38,965 nucleotides of DNA from Rhodocyclaceae bacterium UBA6160 (GTDB lineage: Bacteria; Pseudomonadota; Gammaproteobacteria; Burkholderiales; Rhodocyclaceae): the NCBI GenBank assembly GCA_002422995.1, contig DIUK01000028.1:1-38965 (forward strand), given 5' to 3'. The notes below the pieces were generated by a model that saw only the letters and a list, made by a program, of their open reading frames with translations, was not told the origin of the DNA and ran no database searches. The position numbers and the translations under genes were made by a program. This document shows, one piece after another, positions 31,073 to 38,965 of this stretch; the stretch's first letter is position 1, and each line of letters starts with the position of its first letter.

Positions 31073-32458
31073 ATGGTTTTGAGTGATTTGCAAATAACTT
31101 TGATCGGTGCGGGTATTTTGGGTGTGGCTGCTGTCTGGGTTTATAACCAGTGGCAAGAGCGAAAGGCGCGTCGTTTAACCGAAGCTGCACTCACGCACCC
31201 GACGGACGATACTTTATTGAAAACCAGCACCATAGATCATGTTGTGACAAATGGTCAGCCCATGGCTGAGCCGGGAAATGTGGCGTCGCCAGTGCACTTT
31301 ATTTCACCGGCACCTGATTTTGCCAATGGCGCTGAAGACTCAGCGGCTGTCGAGAAGGGAAATATGCCTGAGCGTATAGAGCCAACTTTGTCGTCCTTGG
31401 GTGCGACAAGTGAAGCTGCTGAATCTGTATTGCCAAGCGTTATTGAACACAGCGCGATGGCTCAGCATGCTGAAAGCTCAACGCTGTTGGACATGCCTTC
31501 AGTGGATTCTTCTTCAGTTGAGCCTCCTTCAGTTGCGTCTCTTTCGGTGGATCAACCCACGTCAACAGCGGCTGTTGAGATAGCGCCTGTGGCAGAAAGC
31601 GGGGTGGTCAATACTGCGGCGAGTGTTTTACCGATAGAGCGAGTTGACCCGCTGATTGATGGGGTGATTCGACTCTACACGGCCAAGGCAACGCCTGCCG
31701 CAACAATGTCGGTTTTGATGCGTGGCTGTGTTCCTCCTCAGGGTAAATCTGTGCGCTGGTCAGCTTTTGATGAAGTGATTGGCGAATGGATCGCAGTTGA
31801 CGAACAAACCGTGGGTTGGTTTCATCAATGGGTAGGTGCGTTGCAGTTGGTGGATCGGCGAGGCGCTGTTTCCGAGCGCGAGCTGGTGCATTTTTTTGAG
31901 GATGTGCAACAGGCGGCACAACAAATCAATGCGGAATTGTCCATACCGGACATCGCACCCATTTGGGCTTATGCAGGTGCGTTAGACCAGTTTTGTGCCA
32001 CAGTGGATTATCAGTTTAGTGTTTATATTGTTGAGTCTGCAGGTGCTGCGTTTTCAGGCACCAAATTGCGCGGTGTTGCAGAAGCATCAGGTATGCTACT
32101 TGAAGCCGATGGTTGCTTTTATGCCAGAGGCAATGCTGGTGATGAGTTATTTACTCTGGTTAATTTGGGTAACGAAGGGTTTACAGCCGATAACTTGCGT
32201 ACCTTGGCAACCCATGGTTTAGCTTTAACGCTTGATGTTCCGCGCGTGCGTGATGGGTTGGCTGCTTTCACCCGAATGCTAGTGACCGGGCAACAGCTCG
32301 CCAAAGCGCTAGATGGAATCATGGTCGATGCCCAGCGCATTCGCTTGACGGAAGAAAAGACGTCTGCCATTCGAGCCAAAATCACAGAGCTGCAACACAA
32401 GATGCTGGAAGCTGATATCACGCCGGGAAGCTCGCGTGCTTTGCGTTTATTTTCGTGA
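31073..32458 (+). CDS. zipA: ZipA-like cell division protein
   Basis: ZipA anchors FtsZ to the inner membrane during division. The 461 residues have one N-terminal membrane helix (ITLIGAGILGVAAVWVY, about 8-24) followed by basic residues (QERKARR), a Pro/Ser/Val/Glu-rich low-complexity linker (about 40-190) and a C-terminal ZipA FtsZ-binding domain (about 195-435, with VRDGLAAFTRMLVTGQQLAKALDG near its end). This is the ZipA domain order. Its ATG follows the smc stop codon directly. The linker is repetitive (VDSSSVEPPSVASLSVDQP). Similarity to E. coli ZipA is low in the linker, so the name rests on layout, the C-terminal pattern and gene order. Confidence 0.78.
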   Translation: MVLSDLQITLIGAGILGVAAVWVYNQWQERKARRLTEAALTHPTDDTLLKTSTIDHVVTNGQPMAEPGNVASPVHFISPAPDFANGAEDSAAVEKGNMPERIEPTLSSLGATSEAAESVLPSVIEHSAMAQHAESSTLLDMPSVDSSSVEPPSVASLSVDQPTSTAAVEIAPVAESGVVNTAASVLPIERVDPLIDGVIRLYTAKATPAATMSVLMRGCVPPQGKSVRWSAFDEVIGEWIAVDEQTVGWFHQWVGALQLVDRRGAVSERELVHFFEDVQQAAQQINAELSIPDIAPIWAYAGALDQFCATVDYQFSVYIVESAGAAFSGTKLRGVAEASGMLLEADGCFYARGNAGDELFTLVNLGNEGFTADNLRTLATHGLALTLDVPRVRDGLAAFTRMLVTGQQLAKALDGIMVDAQRIRLTEEKTSAIRAKITELQHKMLEADITPGSSRALRLFS

Positions 32459-32472
32459 TGCTGGGTGCGTAA

Positions 32473-34512
32473 ATGGTGGCCATTGCTTTAGCTCAGCAAG
32501 CAGATGACTTACGTGCGACCTTAGCGCGCTATGACCACGCCTATTACGGGCTGGACGCACCCCTTGTGCCGGATGCGGAATACGATCGCCTGTTCCGTGA
32601 GCTGCAAAATCTGGAAGCTGAGCACCCTGAACTGCAAACGCCCGATTCGCCCACCCAGCGTGTTGGTGGCAAAGCTTTGCCAGCGTTTGGCCAGGTGATG
32701 CATGACGTGCCCATGCTCTCGCTCAATAATGCGTTTAACCTGGATGACATCGTGGCCTTTGACCGGCGCTGCCGGGAAGCGCTCGAAGTCGCCGCCATTG
32801 ATTACGCCTGCGAGCCAAAGTTTGATGGTTTGGCGGTGCGCTTGAAATATGAAAACGGCTTGCTCGTCCAGGGGGCAACGCGCGGCGATGGTACAACGGG
32901 TGAGGATGTGACGCACAACTTGCGCACCGTGCGCAACATTCCGTTGCGCCTGAATGGCGGGGGTTGGCCAGCAACGCTTGATGTGCGCGGCGAGGTTGTT
33001 CTGCTGCGGGCGGATTTTGATGCGATGAATGCCCGTCAACGTGCCAAGGGCGAGAAGGAGTTTGTGAATCCGAGAAATGCCGCCGCCGGTAGCTTGCGGC
33101 AATTGGATGCGAAAATTACCGCACAACGTCCGCTGCACTTTTTTGCCTATGGCGTTGGCTTGCCGGACGCCGTATTGCCAGCGCCGACTTTTCATAGTGA
33201 GTTGATGGATAGGCTGGCAGCCTGGGGTTTTACCCTGGCCGATGAGCGCCGCGTGGTGCGTGGTGCGGCAGGCTTGGCGGACTATTACGCCGAGATTGGT
33301 GCCGCTCGTATGCGCTTGCCTTACGATATTGATGGCGTGGTGTACAAGGTGGATAAGCTGGCGGACCAGGTACAGCTGGGTTTTGTCTCGCGTGCGCCAC
33401 GGTTTGCCATTGCGCACAAGTTCCCCGCGCAAGAGGCGCTCACTACCGTGGAGGCAATAGAAGTGCAAGTCGGCCGCACCGGTGCGCTCACCCCGGTCGC
33501 GCGGCTAAAACCCGTCTTTGTCGGCGGTGTTACTGTCACCAATGCCACGCTGCATAACGAAGCCGAAGCACAACGCAAGGATGTGCGCGTGGGTGATACG
33601 GTTAGTGTGCGTCGTGCGGGTGATGTGATTCCCGAAGTGGTTGCCGTGGTGCTGGAAAAACGCCCCTTGCTTGAGGATGACAGTAGCTCGCCTGTGTATT
33701 CGGCATTCGTTCTGCCCAAGGCTTGTCCGGTTTGTGGCGCGGTGGTGGAAAAGCTGGCAGACGAAGCCATTGCCCGTTGCACGGGCGGCTTGTTTTGTCC
33801 GGCGCAAAGAAAGCAGGCTTTGCTGCATTTTGCCAGCCGACGGGCGATGGACATTGAGGGTTTGGGCGACAAAATAGTCGACCAGCTGGTGGATAATGCG
33901 ATCGTGAAAACCCCGGCCGATTTATACAAAATCGGTCTCGTGGGCTTGGCTAATCTGCAGCGCATGGCGGAAAAATCCGCTGGCAATATTTTGGCGGCGA
34001 TAGAAAAAAGCAAGCACACCACCTTGGCGCGGTTTATTTTTGCGCTGGGGATTCGTAACGTGGGTGAAGCGACTGCAAAGGATCTGTCACGTTACTTTGG
34101 TAATCTGGATGCCTTGATGCAGGCTAGTGAAGCCCAGCTGCAACAAGTGCCCGATGTAGGTCCTGTGGTTGCCGCTTCCATCGCGCATTTTTTTGCCGAA
34201 CCGCATAATGTTGAAGTGATTGAGCAACTGCGCGCCGCGGGCGTTACCTGGCCAGAAGGGAAGGCCATGGTGGTCGCCAATGCTTCGCAAACGGGTAAAA
34301 CCTTTGTGCTCACCGGCACCTTGCCAACACTCTCGCGCGATGAAGCCAAAGACTTGATTGAGGCGCAGGGCGGCAAAGTGGCGGGTTCAGTGTCGAAAAA
34401 AACAGATTATGTGGTGGCCGGCAGCGACGCGGGTTCAAAGCTGGAAAAGGCGCAGGAACTCGGCATTCAAATACTTAACGAAGATCAATTAAAGGAGCTC
34501 TTAGCCTCATGA
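32473..34512 (+). CDS. ligA: NAD+-dependent DNA ligase
   Basis: Seals nicks in DNA using NAD+. The 679 residues are full length: Ia domain, adenylation domain with the catalytic Lys116 in EPKFDG and RGDGTTGEDVT, OB fold, a zinc finger with four Cys (CPVCG, then ARC and FCP), helix-hairpin-helix repeats and a C-terminal BRCT domain (GKTFVLTGTLPTLSRDEA onward). It starts 14 bp after the zipA-like gene and overlaps galU by 4 bp (ATGA), so it is part of a core operon. Long open frames on the opposite strand here are shadows of its codon bias. Confidence 0.96.
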   Translation: MVAIALAQQADDLRATLARYDHAYYGLDAPLVPDAEYDRLFRELQNLEAEHPELQTPDSPTQRVGGKALPAFGQVMHDVPMLSLNNAFNLDDIVAFDRRCREALEVAAIDYACEPKFDGLAVRLKYENGLLVQGATRGDGTTGEDVTHNLRTVRNIPLRLNGGGWPATLDVRGEVVLLRADFDAMNARQRAKGEKEFVNPRNAAAGSLRQLDAKITAQRPLHFFAYGVGLPDAVLPAPTFHSELMDRLAAWGFTLADERRVVRGAAGLADYYAEIGAARMRLPYDIDGVVYKVDKLADQVQLGFVSRAPRFAIAHKFPAQEALTTVEAIEVQVGRTGALTPVARLKPVFVGGVTVTNATLHNEAEAQRKDVRVGDTVSVRRAGDVIPEVVAVVLEKRPLLEDDSSSPVYSAFVLPKACPVCGAVVEKLADEAIARCTGGLFCPAQRKQALLHFASRRAMDIEGLGDKIVDQLVDNAIVKTPADLYKIGLVGLANLQRMAEKSAGNILAAIEKSKHTTLARFIFALGIRNVGEATAKDLSRYFGNLDALMQASEAQLQQVPDVGPVVAASIAHFFAEPHNVEVIEQLRAAGVTWPEGKAMVVANASQTGKTFVLTGTLPTLSRDEAKDLIEAQGGKVAGSVSKKTDYVVAGSDAGSKLEKAQELGIQILNEDQLKELLAS

Positions 34513-35396
34513 CGCATCCACAGAAAAAAGTAACCAAGGCCGTTTTCCCCGTTGCCGGTTTGGGCACGCGCTTTTTGCCGGCCACTAAGGCCAGCCCCAA
34601 AGAGATGATGCCGATCGTCGATAAGCCGCTGATTCAATATGCTGTGGAAGAAGCCGTGGCTGCGGGCATCACGGATATGATTTTTGTCACTGGCCGCTCC
34701 AAGCGTTCGATTGAAGATCACTTCGATAAAGCCTATGAGCTGGAAAATGAACTGGAGCGCAAGGGCAAAACCGAGATGCTCAACTTTGTGCAAAATTTGT
34801 TGCCGAAAAACATTAACTGCATCTACCTGCGACAGTCAGAAGCCTTGGGGCTGGGGCATGCCGTGTTGTGCGCCCAACCCGTGGTGGGTGATGAGCCGTT
34901 TGCGGTACTGCTGGCAGACGACCTGCTCGATGGCACGCCACCCGTGATGCAACAAATGGTGGAATCGTTCAACTATTACAAAACCTCCGTCATCGGCGTG
35001 CAAAACGTGCCGCGCAGCGAAACGAAAAGCTACGGCATTGTGGATGCGCGTCCTCTGACGGAAACCGTTGAACAAATTACCCGCATCGTTGAAAAGCCCA
35101 CGCCAGAAGAAGCGCCATCAACGCTGGCAGTGGTCGGCCGTTATGTGCTCACGCCGCGAATTTTTCATCATCTCACGCGCATTGGCAAAGGCTCCGGCGG
35201 CGAAATTCAGCTCACCGATGGTATTGCCGCTTTGCTGGCCGAAGAGCAGGTGCTGGCTTATCGGTATCAGGGCAAGCGCTATGATTGTGGTTCTAAATTA
35301 GGTTATCTGGAAGCGACGGTGGAGTTTGGTTTGCGTCACCCGGACGTGGGTAGTGAATTTGCTGCGCTGCTGGAAAAAATGTACGCGCAAAAATAA
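34509..35396 (+). CDS. galU: UTP-glucose-1-phosphate uridylyltransferase
   Basis: Makes UDP-glucose from UTP and glucose-1-phosphate for cell-envelope sugars. The 295 residues have the nucleotide-binding signature FPVAGLGTRFLPATKASPKEM near the N-terminus, VDKPLIQYAVEEA, the VLLADD metal-site motif, and EKP-x-PEEAPS and GSGGEIQLTD in the C-terminal half. Length and motifs are normal. The ATG overlaps the ligA stop (ATGA), which suggests translational coupling. Confidence 0.95.
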   Translation: MTHPQKKVTKAVFPVAGLGTRFLPATKASPKEMMPIVDKPLIQYAVEEAVAAGITDMIFVTGRSKRSIEDHFDKAYELENELERKGKTEMLNFVQNLLPKNINCIYLRQSEALGLGHAVLCAQPVVGDEPFAVLLADDLLDGTPPVMQQMVESFNYYKTSVIGVQNVPRSETKSYGIVDARPLTETVEQITRIVEKPTPEEAPSTLAVVGRYVLTPRIFHHLTRIGKGSGGEIQLTDGIAALLAEEQVLAYRYQGKRYDCGSKLGYLEATVEFGLRHPDVGSEFAALLEKMYAQK

Positions 35397-35421
35397 AGTA
35401 ATAAAGCACCAGGAAATTGCC

Positions 35422-35967
35422 ATGACGCCGGATGACGCACGAAAAGTTCTCGCTGAAGCTGATTTAATCTGTTCGGCAGAAAAGTCGGCGCTGGCAGTAC
35501 GGCGTCTTGCGGCGGAAATCACCTCGCGTTTGGCTGATCGCAATCCCTTGGTGTTAGCCGTTATGGGTGGCGCTGTGGTGTTTGTCGGTCAGATTTTGCC
35601 GCAGCTTGTGTTTCCTCTGGCGTTTGATTATCTGCATGTGTCGCGTTACGGCGATGCGACCCAAGGCGGTAGTTTGGTCTGGGTGGTGACACCGCGCAGC
35701 GGGGTGGCGGGTCGCACCGTACTGGTATTGGACGATATTCTCGACGAAGGTCTAACCTTGGCAGACATTAAGCAACGCTTGCTGGAGCAAGGCGCAGCTG
35801 AAGTGCTTACGGCTGTTTTTGCAGATAAAAAAATCGGCCGTGACAAACCTGTCACGGCCGATTTTGTCGGCATCGAATTACCTGATCGTTATGTATTCGG
35901 CTATGGCATGGATATCCAGGGCGCCTGGCGTAACTTGCCTGCCGTGTACGCAGTCAAAGATGCTTGA
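35422..35967 (+). CDS. hpt: Hypoxanthine-guanine phosphoribosyltransferase
   Basis: A purine salvage enzyme that joins hypoxanthine or guanine to PRPP. The 181 residues have the PRPP loop VLVLDDILDEGLTL, the N-terminal loop MGGAVVFVGQ and the base-recognition end DFVGIELPDRYVFGYGMD. The ATG at 35422, preceded by AGGAAA, gives the normal family length; the frame is open upstream into galU but lacks a start site. A perfect 16-bp palindrome (35830-35865) lies within its codons for KKIGRDKPVTADF. The gene ends 18 bp from the convergent membrane protein gene. Confidence 0.92.
   Translation: MTPDDARKVLAEADLICSAEKSALAVRRLAAEITSRLADRNPLVLAVMGGAVVFVGQILPQLVFPLAFDYLHVSRYGDATQGGSLVWVVTPRSGVAGRTVLVLDDILDEGLTLADIKQRLLEQGAAEVLTAVFADKKIGRDKPVTADFVGIELPDRYVFGYGMDIQGAWRNLPAVYAVKDA
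35827..35865 (-). terminator. Intrinsic terminator embedded in hpt, for the convergent minus-strand transcript
   Basis: AAAATCGGCCGTGACA (35830-35845) and TGTCACGGCCGATTTT (35850-35865) form a perfect 16-bp stem with a 4-nt loop. On the minus strand it is followed by seven T (plus-strand A at 35827-35833), which is a strong terminator. On the plus strand only four T follow. It lies about 120 bp after the end of the minus-strand gene at 35986, inside the hpt coding sequence. Confidence 0.75.
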
Positions 35968-35985
35968 TGGTTTTTTGTTAAAGGC

Positions 35986-36396
35986 TTATCTCGGGCCGGC
36001 GTGAGCTTTATTCCATGCCACCCAGCCAGTGAGAATAATAATGATGTGAATCACCAGGGTGGTTACACCTATCCACATAGCCTCATGGCTATACATCATG
36101 CTGTAAATATCCCAAATGCTATCGACAATTTCAGTCATGATAGTGACTGGAATGATGGCAATGTATTTCATCGGGTCGCGGGCACCCCAAAGGGCAACCA
36201 GGCCGATCGCGGCGAGTTGTATGCCGACGATAACCCAAGCCTCGGTAAGCAAGCGAAACACTGGCTCAGCCTCATAAAGTGCAACGCCAGGATACATCTT
36301 GGGTAGTGTGGAGCCAAACACCGAAGGCCAGGTCAGCACCGCATTAAAGACATACCAAAGCCCAAGAACAATGAACCAGTTGCGTGTGTATTTCAT
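35986..36396 (-). CDS. Small four-helix membrane protein of unknown function (BphX-like?)
   Basis: A 136-residue protein with four hydrophobic segments (about 7-25, 49-69, 75-95 and 108-129) and conserved-looking Trp and Pro residues (NAVLTWPSVFG). It may belong to the BphX-like family of small membrane proteins first seen in biphenyl operons, but I can judge this only by size and layout. AAGGGAGAAA precedes the ATG, a good ribosome-binding site. It is the last of three minus-strand genes after mfd and the DUF1015 gene. The terminator embedded in hpt probably ends its mRNA. Confidence 0.65.
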   Translation of the reverse strand: MKYTRNWFIVLGLWYVFNAVLTWPSVFGSTLPKMYPGVALYEAEPVFRLLTEAWVIVGIQLAAIGLVALWGARDPMKYIAIIPVTIMTEIVDSIWDIYSMMYSHEAMWIGVTTLVIHIIIILTGWVAWNKAHAGPR

Positions 36397-36456
36397 TATT
36401 TTCTCCCTTGTTTTGTTTTAATTTTCAGTAATTTTTAACTGAGTTGGCTTTATATC

Positions 36457-37740
36457 TCAAAATCCAGTCGCAGCGCTATTTAATACATGAGACACCAAGC
36501 CATCGGCGAGCTTGGGTTCAAACCAGGTAGATTTGGGTGGCATGATCTGGTTGTTGTCAGCCACCGCCATGAGCTGCGTCATGCTGGTGGGGTAGAGCGC
36601 AAAAGCGGCGGCCATTTCGCCAGAATCGACGCGTTTTTCGAGCTCGGCCAAGCCCCGAATGCCGCCGACAAAGTCAATGCGCTTATCGCGACGCAGGTCG
36701 GTAATGTTCAAAATGGGACCGAGCAGATGGTCGGATAACAGCGAGACATCCAGTTGTGCCACCGGGTCTGCGGGGATGAGTTCAGGCTTGATGGTGAGCC
36801 GATACCATTGCGCTGCCACATACATGCCGAACTCACCAGCGCGCCCCGGTTGCACGCGACTGGCGCTGGGCTCGACGGTGAAGGCCTCATCGAGCCGTAT
36901 CATCAGCGCCGACTTTTCCAGACCATTCAAATCGGTGACGACGCGGTTGTAATCCAGAATTTTCATTTCATGATGCGGAAAAATTACCGTCAGAAAATAA
37001 TCGGATGGCTTTGTAAATCCAAATTGCCGCCGTGCTGCGGCTACGCGTGACGCGGCGGCGGAGCGATGGTGGCCATCGGCGATATACAAGGCTGCCATGG
37101 CTTCAAAAGCCCGCGTAATGGCGGTGATAGTTACCGCATCACGCACTATCCAGATTTCATGGCGGATACCGTCTTCGGCCGTAACATCCGCTACAGGGTC
37201 GCCTTGAGCGGCGTGGGCGATAAGTTCATCTACTGTGCTGGATGCCGGGTAAGCCAGCAGTACAGGGCCGGTTTGCGCATTCAGGGCTTCAATCTGGCGC
37301 ACGCGATCGTCTTCTTTTTCCGGGCGGGTGAGTTCATGCTTGCGGATCCGATTGCTGTCGTAATCCGCCACACTGGCCGTTGCCACGAGGCCCGTTTGGC
37401 GATGCGCACCCATGGTCAAACGATAGATGTAATAGCTGGGCGCATCATCTTGAATGAGCACGCCTGCCGTGAGCATTTTGGATAAGTTGCTCGCTGCCAT
37501 GGCATATACGGCAGGGGTATAGGGATCAGTCTCGGGTGGCAGGTCAATCTCGGGTTTGGAAATATGCAAAAAAGACCACGGCCTGCCTGAAGCACGCTCA
37601 CGCGCTTCAGCGCTGGACAACACATCGTAAGGTGGCGCAGCAACCTCCGCTGCACGTCCTGGCGCCGGGCGCAGGCCGCAAAAGGGGGCAATCAAGGTAG
37701 CGGTGGGGGATAAGTCAGGGGGATTGGCAGGCTGAGTCAT
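36457..37740 (-). CDS. DUF1015 family protein
   Basis: A 427-residue soluble protein with the hallmarks of the DUF1015 family: APFCGLRPAPGRAAEVAAPPYDVLS at the start, the central IADGHHRSAAASRVA with adjacent histidines, FPHHEMKILDYNRVV, and the C-terminal QIMPPKSTWFEPKLADGL. Family members are widespread, the biochemical role is not settled, and the DGHHR motif suggests a catalytic or metal site. It begins 59 bp after the mfd stop on the same strand, so it may be co-transcribed. Confidence 0.85.
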   Translation of the reverse strand: MTQPANPPDLSPTATLIAPFCGLRPAPGRAAEVAAPPYDVLSSAEARERASGRPWSFLHISKPEIDLPPETDPYTPAVYAMAASNLSKMLTAGVLIQDDAPSYYIYRLTMGAHRQTGLVATASVADYDSNRIRKHELTRPEKEDDRVRQIEALNAQTGPVLLAYPASSTVDELIAHAAQGDPVADVTAEDGIRHEIWIVRDAVTITAITRAFEAMAALYIADGHHRSAAASRVAAARRQFGFTKPSDYFLTVIFPHHEMKILDYNRVVTDLNGLEKSALMIRLDEAFTVEPSASRVQPGRAGEFGMYVAAQWYRLTIKPELIPADPVAQLDVSLLSDHLLGPILNITDLRRDKRIDFVGGIRGLAELEKRVDSGEMAAAFALYPTSMTQLMAVADNNQIMPPKSTWFEPKLADGLVSHVLNSAATGF

Positions 37741-37799
37741 GGGATGAATTTAGCGATTCAATGAGATTGTGACTAAAGTATTTAGCGGTTTGGCATGGG

Positions 37800-38965
37800 T
37801 TAATTCAGTCGAGAGAATAAATCCCGCAGGGCAGCAAGGCGTTCTTGCAAGGTGGCCGTGCTTTTTTGCCATAATAATTTATCGGGGCCTGCGAGCTTGA
37901 TGGTGCGCTCTTTCTGGATGAGCTGGATAATTTTGATTTGATCAATCGGCGGGTTAGGCATGAATTGCAATTGTATCGCGGCGCGTCCGGCATCCACCTT
38001 GATAATGCCCAAGGCGCGGGCAATCAAGCGGATGCGATGCGTCTCGATAAGCGCGAGCGTCTGGTTCGGTAGTGCGCCATAGCGGTCGATGAGTTCTTCT
38101 TGCAGCAGGCGCAGTTCGTCCTCATGTTCGCAGTTGGCCAGACGCTTGTAGAGCATCAGCCGCTCATGCACATCCGGGCAGTAGTCTTGCGTCAACAGGG
38201 CGGGCGTGTGCAAATTGATCTCGGCCGTGAGTTGCAAAGGCATCGTTAAATCGGGGATGTCCTTGCCCGCTTTTAACGCAGCCACAGCGGTATTGAGCAT
38301 GCTGGTGTACATGGCAAAGCCGATTTCATGGATCTCGCCGCTTTGGTTCTCGCCCAGCACTTCACCCGCGCCGCGGATTTCCAGATCGTGCATGGCAAGG
38401 AAAAAGCCCGAGCCGAGTTCTTCCATCGCGCAAATCGCATCCAGCCGCCGTTGCGCTTGCTTGCTGGGTTTGGCGTCTTCATGCGTGAGCAGGTAAGCGT
38501 AAGCCTGGTGGTGCGAGCGGCCGACGCGGCCGCGTAATTGGTGCAACTGCGCGAGGCCAAATTTGTCCGCACGATTGATGATGATGGTGTTGGCATGCGG
38601 GTTGTCAATGCCGGTTTCGATAATCGTCGAGCACAACAGGATGTTGTGTTTTTGCTGAGTGAATTCACGCATCACGCGTTCCAGTTCGCGCTCTGGCAAC
38701 TGGCCATGGCCGATCACAATACGCGCTTCGGGCACCAGCGTTTGCAGGCGCTCTTTCATGTTCTCGATGGTATCGACTTCGTTATGCAGAAAATACACCT
38801 GGCCGCCGCGCTTGAATTCGCGCAAGCAGGCCTCGCGAATCTGTCCGGTCGACCACTTGCTGACAAAGGTTTTGATCGCCAACCGTTTTTGCGGCGGGGT
38901 GGCAATGACCGAAAAATCCCGCAGGCCATCAAGCGATAAACCCAGCGTGCGCGGAATCGGCGTGG
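37800..38965 (-). CDS. mfd: Transcription-repair coupling factor, C-terminal part (5' end outside window)
   Basis: Mfd removes RNA polymerase stalled at DNA damage and recruits UvrA. The visible 387 residues start inside the helicase (TPIPRTLGLSLDGLRDFSVIATPP, motif III and its surroundings) and continue through GGQVYFLHNEVDTIENM, motif V STIIETGIDNPHANTIII, motif VI QLRGRVGRSHHQAYAYLL, the TRG motif region and the C-terminal D7 domain. The frame is open to the window edge at 38965, and no start codon should be sought inside the window. Length from motif III to the end is normal for Mfd. Confidence 0.95.
   Translation of the reverse strand, partial: TPIPRTLGLSLDGLRDFSVIATPPQKRLAIKTFVSKWSTGQIREACLREFKRGGQVYFLHNEVDTIENMKERLQTLVPEARIVIGHGQLPERELERVMREFTQQKHNILLCSTIIETGIDNPHANTIIINRADKFGLAQLHQLRGRVGRSHHQAYAYLLTHEDAKPSKQAQRRLDAICAMEELGSGFFLAMHDLEIRGAGEVLGENQSGEIHEIGFAMYTSMLNTAVAALKAGKDIPDLTMPLQLTAEINLHTPALLTQDYCPDVHERLMLYKRLANCEHEDELRLLQEELIDRYGALPNQTLALIETHRIRLIARALGIIKVDAGRAAIQLQFMPNPPIDQIKIIQLIQKERTIKLAGPDKLLWQKSTATLQERLAALRDLFSRLN

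Noticed and set aside
32521..34022. Long antisense open frames (315 and 233 codons) opposite ligA
   Set aside because: They mirror the codon bias of ligA, have no family resemblance and lie fully inside a certain gene.
1..38965. CRISPR array, prophage or toxin-antitoxin system
   Set aside because: No regularly spaced repeats, phage structural genes or paired small toxin and antitoxin genes were seen.

Overview
The window looks like a stretch of a betaproteobacterial chromosome. This is an inference from the housekeeping order smc - zipA-like - ligA - galU - hpt, the close likeness of the hydrolase at 25.2 kb to Burkholderia BphD, and the XylM/XylA/XylX-type catabolic genes. No taxonomic marker such as rRNA is present. 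About 26 kb of accessory, catabolic DNA (1-26.2 kb) adjoins about 12 kb of ordinary core genome (26.9-39.0 kb).

Region 1 (1-9.7 kb) is a plus-strand aromatic hydrocarbon cluster. It starts with the 3' end of a short-chain dehydrogenase, a flavin reductase and a catechol 2,3-dioxygenase, closed by a strong terminator. A new promoter with a palindromic operator candidate then leads into a GlcG/HbpS-type protein, a naphthalene-dioxygenase-type Rieske oxygenase (alpha and beta), a XylM/AlkB-type membrane hydroxylase, a benzoate/toluate-type Rieske oxygenase (alpha and beta), a PdxA-family dehydrogenase and a XylA-type ferredoxin-flavin reductase. The cluster can in principle attack both methyl groups and rings of alkyl-aromatics. 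The PdxA-family protein sits where a cis-diol dehydrogenase is expected.

Region 2 (9.7-19.5 kb) looks like a quinoprotein module: a periplasmic PQQ alcohol dehydrogenase with the Asp-x-Asp motif typical of lanthanide-dependent enzymes, its c-type cytochrome, an AEC-family carrier, a YVTN beta-propeller protein of the kind that accompanies PQQ-dependent catabolism, a TonB-dependent receptor, a YceI protein, and a second TonB-dependent receptor that closely resembles the PQQ importer PqqU (YncD). My main proposal is that benzylic alcohols made by the XylM-type enzymes are oxidised in the periplasm by this quinoprotein, with cofactor import encoded next door. No PQQ biosynthesis gene is visible here.

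Region 3 (19.7-26.8 kb) holds a group D flavin monooxygenase (possible partner of the flavin reductase at the left edge), a divergent second XylM, a DUF465 protein, a NarL-type two-component system whose soluble kinase has a degenerate receiver domain, tRNA-Thr(UGU), a lone bphD with its own promoter and operator-like dyads, and a decayed IS630-family transposase.

Region 4 (26.9-39.0 kb) is core genome: queF, smc, a zipA-like gene, ligA, galU and hpt, then on the minus strand a small membrane protein, a DUF1015 protein and the 3' part of mfd. A perfect 16-bp hairpin inside the hpt coding sequence is placed to end the convergent minus-strand transcript.
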